From Candidatus Gastranaerophilales bacterium (GTDB lineage Bacteria; Cyanobacteriota; Vampirovibrionia; Gastranaerophilales; Gastranaerophilaceae): DNA of 64,000 nucleotides. Positions 59,726 to 64,000 of this stretch are shown here, piece after piece. The notes under the pieces were generated by a model. That model had not been told where the DNA came from. It made no database searches and was given only the letters and a program-made list of their open reading frames with translations. The stretch covers positions 1 to 64,000 of the forward strand of contig CALVAP010000007.1 in the NCBI GenBank assembly GCA_944325625.1, given 5' to 3'. The position numbers and the translations under genes were made by a program. The stretch's first letter is position 1; every line of letters starts with the position of its first letter.

Positions 59726-59998
59726 ATGGCAATTTTAGCTGCATCAAGCACAGAAAACAACAAAACCGGTAATGGTAACTATACCCCTTTGAAAAGAAAA
59801 AAAAGTGATAAAAAAAATCTTAAAGGGGAAATGGATTTACTTGACAAGAAAGATATAAGAATGCGATTCAGAAACTCTAAAGACCCTGTATATATTGCCT
59901 TTGAGTATCTTGATCGGCAACCTTTGAAAAAATTGGCAATAGATTTTGTAAAAGATTCTATTGCAGAAGTTATTGTATTTGTTTCAAAATTCAACTAA
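59726..59998 (+). CDS. Small basic hypothetical protein
   Basis: 90 residues, unrecognised. The N-terminal half is Asn/Lys-rich and disordered (TPLKRKKSDKKNLKGEMD); the C-terminal half looks helical (PVYIAFEYLDRQPLKKLAID, then VIVFVSKFN). AGAGAGAG precedes the ATG, and a good terminator follows the stop at once, so it is a single-gene transcript and likely real. Confidence 0.7.
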   Translation: MAILAASSTENNKTGNGNYTPLKRKKSDKKNLKGEMDLLDKKDIRMRFRNSKDPVYIAFEYLDRQPLKKLAIDFVKDSIAEVIVFVSKFN

Positions 59999-60000
59999 AA

Positions 60001-60027
60001 ACGGTATTTAAAATACCGTTTTTTTTA
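60001..60027 (+). terminator. Rho-independent terminator
   Basis: ACGGTAT/ATACCGT stem (60001-60007 with 60013-60019), loop TTAAA, followed by a run of T. It begins three bases after the small gene's stop. Confidence 0.85.
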
Positions 60028-60067
60028 TTATTGTTGTAAAATATAATCCATGATGAGGGAATAAGTT

Positions 60068-61132
60068 ATGGAAGATTTTACATACAATCAAAGATTAATT
60101 GAAGATACAATTAAAAAAATCAAAGACGAACCACAGAATTTAGAAAACTACTTTCTGTTAGGTAAGCTTTATATTGTTCAAAATGAATATAATAATGCTC
60201 TTAAAACATATGAAGAAATTCTTTCGATAAAACCTGATGATGTTCAAGCCTTAGTTAATACAGGAAGTTTATATTTTTTCTTTGAAGATTTCAACCATGC
60301 TATAAAGAATTACAAAAAAGCTTATGAAATTGAACCCGAAAGTTACTCTATTTGTTTTAACCTTGCAAACGCATATGCAGAGCTTGGAGAATTTAACAAG
60401 GCACTGAAATATTACAATATAACCTTGAATATGCAGCCTGAAAATGCAATGATTTACTCGGCAATAGGTCTTTTATATCAAGATAATAATGATTATACCG
60501 AGGCGGAAAAATATTACAACCGAGCAATTATGCTCGATAAATTTGATGCAGAAAACTATATGAATAAAGCTTCTATAATGATGAAGCTTTACAGATTTGA
60601 TGAAGCAATTGCTAATTTTCAAAAAGCACTTGAAATGGAGCCGGACAACTACAAAGCTTGTCTTTGTCTTGCAAATGCCTACTCTGCAAAAGCTGACTTT
60701 CTAAAGGCGAGAAAATATTTTGATAAAGTGCTTGAAATGGTTCCAAATTATTACCAAGCACACGTTTGTCTTGCAATTTCGCTTTCTGATGAAGGAAAAA
60801 TTCAAGAAGCGATTGATGTTTACAAAAAAGCAATTTCTTTAGAACCTGAAACTACAAATGCATATCTCCTTTTGGCTAATCTTTTGGTTGCTGATGCAAG
60901 ATATGATGAAGCACTAGATTATTACAATCAAGTTACAAAAATAATGCCTGATGATGCGGATACCTACAAGCTTATTGGTAATACCCACGCCATTTTGGAC
61001 AACCTTGACCTTGCAATAATCAACTATAGAAAAGCAATCGAACTTGACACAGAGTGCGATGAGCTTAAACTAATATATTATGAAATTGTAGACGAATACA
61101 TTAACAGAAAAGAGAACTTAAATGCAGCATAA
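60068..61132 (+). CDS. Cytoplasmic TPR-repeat protein
   Basis: 354 residues with nine to ten TPR motifs from about residue 20 to 330 (NYFLLGKLYIVQNEYNNALK, CFNLANAYAELGEFNKALKY, MYSAIG-type). No signal peptide, unlike the other three TPR proteins in this window. GAGGGA lies ten bases before the ATG, after a TATAAT. It overlaps the next gene by 11 bases. Partner unknown. Confidence 0.82.
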   Translation: MEDFTYNQRLIEDTIKKIKDEPQNLENYFLLGKLYIVQNEYNNALKTYEEILSIKPDDVQALVNTGSLYFFFEDFNHAIKNYKKAYEIEPESYSICFNLANAYAELGEFNKALKYYNITLNMQPENAMIYSAIGLLYQDNNDYTEAEKYYNRAIMLDKFDAENYMNKASIMMKLYRFDEAIANFQKALEMEPDNYKACLCLANAYSAKADFLKARKYFDKVLEMVPNYYQAHVCLAISLSDEGKIQEAIDVYKKAISLEPETTNAYLLLANLLVADARYDEALDYYNQVTKIMPDDADTYKLIGNTHAILDNLDLAIINYRKAIELDTECDELKLIYYEIVDEYINRKENLNAA

Positions 61133-61535
61133 ATATAGTGAACCTTTGCCTTTGGAAAAAATTATCTCAGCATTATCTTACTTCACGATGGGAATAGTGG
61201 GATTTGTTTGGCTGATTTTAGGCGCGATACTTAAATTGGGTTTAAGACCTTTCTTGCGCTACCATATTTACCAATCTATTTTTTTATCATTTTTATTTTT
61301 TATACTGTCAACAGGTTTAACACTGATATTGGGGCTGCTAAGTTATGTGCCGTTTATTAATGGAATTATTTCTACGGTTACATTCTTGATAGCGACGCCA
61401 CTTTTTGGCACTTTTTCAATATTAAATATAATTTTTATTCTATTTATGGGATATTTGGTTGTTACATCAGCTCTTGGAAAATATAGTTATATTCCTTGGG
61501 TTTCGAACATAATAAAAGCAAATATTAACTACTAA
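61122..61535 (+). CDS. Small membrane protein, Tic20/DUF4870-like
   Basis: 137 residues with about four membrane helices (LEKIISALSYFTMGIVGFVW; FLRYHIYQSIFLSFLFFILS; two more). The layout of helices and the RPFLRYHIYQSIF motif recall the Tic20/DUF4870 group, as does the terminal YIPWVSNII. Assignment is tentative. Translationally overlapped with the upstream TPR gene. Confidence 0.6.
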   Translation: MQHKYSEPLPLEKIISALSYFTMGIVGFVWLILGAILKLGLRPFLRYHIYQSIFLSFLFFILSTGLTLILGLLSYVPFINGIISTVTFLIATPLFGTFSILNIIFILFMGYLVVTSALGKYSYIPWVSNIIKANINY

Positions 61536-61555
61536 CTGCAATATAGGAGGTTAAA

Positions 61556-62824
61556 ATGAGATTTGACACCAAAACACTACATGGCGGACACAGCCCCGTT
61601 GATAGCAAAAACTGTATTCCTGTACCAATTTATATGACAACAGCGTTCAATTTTAATGACGTACAGTATGCAGCAGACTTATTTGACCTCAAAACAGCAG
61701 GAGATATTTACACAAGAATATCAAACCCAACAACTGCAGTTCTTGAAGAAAGAATGGCAAATTTAGAAAAAGGAGTTGGTGCATTAGCCGTATCATCGGG
61801 CCAAGCCGCCTCAACCATTGCAATAACAAATATAGCAAGAGCCGGAGATGATATTATTGCCGCAGCACAGCTTTATGGCGGAACAGTAAACTTGTTCGGA
61901 CATACTCTCAAAAAATTTGGTATAAACGTTACCATGCTTGAAGATGAAAGCCCAGAAGCATATGCAAAAGCTATAACCCCAAAGACAAAGGCTATATTTA
62001 TTGAAGCGCTTAGCAATCCGAAACTCAATGTTCCTGATATTGAAGCAATTGCTAAGATTGCACACGAAAACAACATACCTCTAATTGTTGATAATACTAT
62101 TCCAACACCGTATTTGCTTACTCCAATAGATTTTGGTGCTGATATAATTGTACATTCCATTACGAAGTATATTAACGGTCATGGGAATTCAATGGGTGGT
62201 GTCATCGTGGATTGCGGAACCTTTGACTGGGAAAAAAGCGGAAAATTTCCGGAACTTGTCGAACCGGATGTGAGTTATCACGGAACGTCATATACAAAAA
62301 CTTTTGGCAAAGCCGCATTCATTGTTAAAGCTAGAGTACAGCTTCTTCGTGACCTTGGTGCTTGCATCAGCCCGATGAACTCATATTTGACACTTTTGGG
62401 TATGGAAACATTACACCTTAGAATGCAAAGAATGTCTGAAACTGCTTTAAAAGTAGCAAAATTCTTAGAAAATCACAAAAACGTAACCTATGTAAATTAT
62501 CCAAAATTGGAAAGTTCCGCATACTATGAACTCGGAAAAAAATATCTTCCTAAAGGAGGTTCATCGTTAATAGGCTTCAGAGTCAAAGGTGGCAGAGAAG
62601 GTGGAACAAAATTTATAGAAAACCTTAAAATGCTTATACACGCAACAAACTTGGGTGATTCACGCTCAATCATCACATATAGCGCACTGACAACCCATCG
62701 TCAACTCAGTGACGAACAACTTAAAGCCTGTGGCGTTTACAACGACTTTATGCGTTTATCTGTAGGACTTGAGGACGTTGATGATATTATCGAGGACCTT
62801 GACTACGCATTAAATCAAATTTGA
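61556..62824 (+). CDS. metY: O-acetylhomoserine sulfhydrylase
   Basis: PLP enzyme that makes homocysteine (or cystathionine analogues) from O-acetylhomoserine and sulfide. 422 residues: LHGGHSPVDSKNCIPVPIYM, FDLKTAGDIYTRISNPT, SSGQAAS, Schiff-base Lys204 in HSITKYINGHGNSMGG, and the C-terminal NLGDSRSIITYSALTTHRQL. The F-D-T-K-x-x-H-G start is characteristic. TAGGAGG six bases upstream. Cystathionine gamma-synthase is less likely given length and motifs. Confidence 0.92.
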   Translation: MRFDTKTLHGGHSPVDSKNCIPVPIYMTTAFNFNDVQYAADLFDLKTAGDIYTRISNPTTAVLEERMANLEKGVGALAVSSGQAASTIAITNIARAGDDIIAAAQLYGGTVNLFGHTLKKFGINVTMLEDESPEAYAKAITPKTKAIFIEALSNPKLNVPDIEAIAKIAHENNIPLIVDNTIPTPYLLTPIDFGADIIVHSITKYINGHGNSMGGVIVDCGTFDWEKSGKFPELVEPDVSYHGTSYTKTFGKAAFIVKARVQLLRDLGACISPMNSYLTLLGMETLHLRMQRMSETALKVAKFLENHKNVTYVNYPKLESSAYYELGKKYLPKGGSSLIGFRVKGGREGGTKFIENLKMLIHATNLGDSRSIITYSALTTHRQLSDEQLKACGVYNDFMRLSVGLEDVDDIIEDLDYALNQI

Positions 62825-62837
62825 TGGTAAAAAAACT

Positions 62838-63944
62838 ATGTCAGATGAAGCAAAAAAAGAATTCTCTAACAAGGTTACTATTCTCAAAGCCCTGGCAATA
62901 CTTTTGGTTGTATCAGGTCATTTAGAATTCTCTCTTATGGGAATGTTTACGCCGTACTCTTTTCAACTCGCTTTATTTTTCTTTATTTCAGGATACTTGT
63001 TTAAAGAAAAATACCTTGATGAAGTACAAACATTTTTGACGAGAAGGGTCAAAAGCCTGCTTTTACCATATTTTTGGTACAATATATTTTATCTGTTCGT
63101 TACGGTTGTAATTGCAAAACTTACCGGTAAATTTTGGGGGATGCCTTTGTCGTTAAAAAACTTTTTTATAACCCCTTTTCTGAACGGACATCAATTTGAT
63201 TTGGCTTGTCCGCTTTGGTTTGTAACACAATTATTTATCACTATGGTTGTCTTTTTATTTTTGTTCAGAGTGCTAAGAGCTATAAAAAATAATAAACTTT
63301 TCCATCTCGCAATATTTATGCTATTGGGCATTTTTGCCATACCGCTTTCGAAAATAATTGATATAAATTCAATAACCCTTTTAGTAATAAGAACAATGTT
63401 CTCACTATTTTTTGTTTATTTAGGATACTATTACAGACATTTCATTGAAGACAAAGTAAATATTTTTACAATCAAATGGTTCTGGGCAATAGTTTGCCTG
63501 CAATCGGTATTATGGTTGTTTAATAGAGATTACGACCCTGAACATGGCATTGGATTGAGTTATGTACTTGTATGGGCAAGATTTGACGAACAAATGATTG
63601 TTCCAATAATCACAGCTTTAACAGGAATCTGGGCATCACTCTTCTTAGTAAAAATAGTTTACCCTTATTTTAAAGATGCAAAATTTGTCCAACAAATGGG
63701 TGAAAATACATATCATATCATGGCAAATCATTTACTTATAATGTATATTATCACCGCTGTTTTTCTTTGGATAAACGGCATACCGATAAGTGAACGCGCA
63801 AATCACGATATCTATTGGATTTATAATCCCGTGCAAACGACTTACCTCTATTTTGTACTTACAATGATTATTTCGACATATACAGGCGTCGGCTTAAAAT
63901 TATTAAAACAAAAACTGTTCCCAAGTCAAAAAACTACATCTTAA
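62838..63944 (+). CDS. Acyltransferase 3 family membrane protein
   Basis: 368 residues with about ten membrane helices. The start of the family fold, ILKALAILLVVSGHLEFS, has the catalytic-type His in helix 1; FFFISGYLFKEKYL and the RRVKSLLLPYFWYNI loop follow. Such proteins O-acetylate cell-surface sugars. 13 bases after metY, no clear ribosome binding site. Its last 11 bases overlap a partial minus-strand gene. Confidence 0.9.
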   Translation: MSDEAKKEFSNKVTILKALAILLVVSGHLEFSLMGMFTPYSFQLALFFFISGYLFKEKYLDEVQTFLTRRVKSLLLPYFWYNIFYLFVTVVIAKLTGKFWGMPLSLKNFFITPFLNGHQFDLACPLWFVTQLFITMVVFLFLFRVLRAIKNNKLFHLAIFMLLGIFAIPLSKIIDINSITLLVIRTMFSLFFVYLGYYYRHFIEDKVNIFTIKWFWAIVCLQSVLWLFNRDYDPEHGIGLSYVLVWARFDEQMIVPIITALTGIWASLFLVKIVYPYFKDAKFVQQMGENTYHIMANHLLIMYIITAVFLWINGIPISERANHDIYWIYNPVQTTYLYFVLTMIISTYTGVGLKLLKQKLFPSQKTTS

Positions 63945-64000
63945 GCCACATAGCAGCATATGGTTCAAGCTTTACAGTAAGTTTTTTATTCTGCACTTTG
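63934..64000 (-). CDS. C-terminal end of a probable glycoside hydrolase or branching enzyme (partial)
   Basis: A minus-strand frame enters at the right edge and stops with TAG at 63936-63934. The 21 visible residues (NKKLTVKLEPYAAMWLKM at the end) resemble the last beta-strand of GH13 enzymes, where a LPP/LEPY-A-x-x-WLK pattern is common. It ends within the acyltransferase gene by 11 bases. Only the tail is visible, so the family is an inference. Confidence 0.5.
   Translation of the reverse strand, partial: KVQNKKLTVKLEPYAAMWLKM

Overview
The window is AT-rich and densely coded. It looks like a chromosome segment from a non-photosynthetic relative of Cyanobacteria, of the Melainabacteria/Vampirovibrionia type and most like gut Gastranaerophilales. 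This is an inference from gene content: prepilins of the KAFSLAETLITL type, a GH57 branching enzyme, an LL-diaminopimelate aminotransferase-like protein, the MEP enzyme IspF, MinCDE, a Tad pilus core, many TPR proteins and an A-type RNase P RNA. No photosynthesis genes, rRNA, intact tRNA, insertion sequence, prophage or CRISPR array is visible. Most of the window is core housekeeping DNA.

Layout. 1-7.4 kb: the tail of an acidic protein, then cobO with an overlapping XRE regulator, a 5-formyl-THF cyclo-ligase, lgt with a TPR lipoprotein, a large periplasmic TPR protein with a small lipoprotein, and a DegT/DnrJ aminotransferase. 7.5-15.3 kb (+): a superfamily-1 helicase with a C-terminal nuclease-like domain, rqcH, a fused class I fumarase and a GT-C-like membrane protein. 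15.3-18.7 kb: uvrA and trxA, divergent. 18.7-22.3 kb (-): an operon of an unusual zinc-ribbon, Asn/Arg/Tyr-rich protein, then rimM, trmD, acpS and rmlA. 22.6-30.6 kb: two prepilin-like proteins (one a 915-residue GLUG-type adhesin), a GH57 branching enzyme, an orphan OppF-type ATPase, an XRE regulator next to a 34-bp palindrome, and a stand-alone GlmS-like SIS protein. 30.7-37 kb: rnpB, a Nudix hydrolase, a HAD phosphatase, ispF, a large membrane protein and two sugar ABC permeases. 37-45.3 kb (+): the aminotransferase and the Tad genes cpaB-cpaC-cpaE-cpaF-tadB-tadC. 45.3-49 kb (-): ribF and minC-minD-minE. 49-53.4 kb (+): a metallophosphoesterase, an MBL hydrolase, a TPR protein and an ABC-F ATPase. 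53.4-59.6 kb (-): nadD-yqeK, then wecG, split transketolase, ftsE, ftsX and an HDOD protein. 59.7-64 kb (+): a small protein, a TPR protein, a small membrane protein, an OAH sulfhydrylase and an acyltransferase, with the tail of a probable glycoside hydrolase on the minus strand at the edge.

How the parts fit. Several sets serve the envelope and cell division: Lgt and lipoproteins, RmlA, WecG, acyltransferase and GT-C-like proteins for surface glycans, MinCDE and FtsEX for division, and Tad plus pseudopilins for surface appendages. The items most worth a second look are the zinc-ribbon protein in the rimM-trmD operon, the helicase-nuclease, the prepilin-adhesin fusion, the palindrome between the XRE gene and a prepilin, MinC and MinE with long acidic extensions, and three genes whose best promoter predicts a leaderless mRNA. 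All assignments come from reading the sequence; no database search was run.
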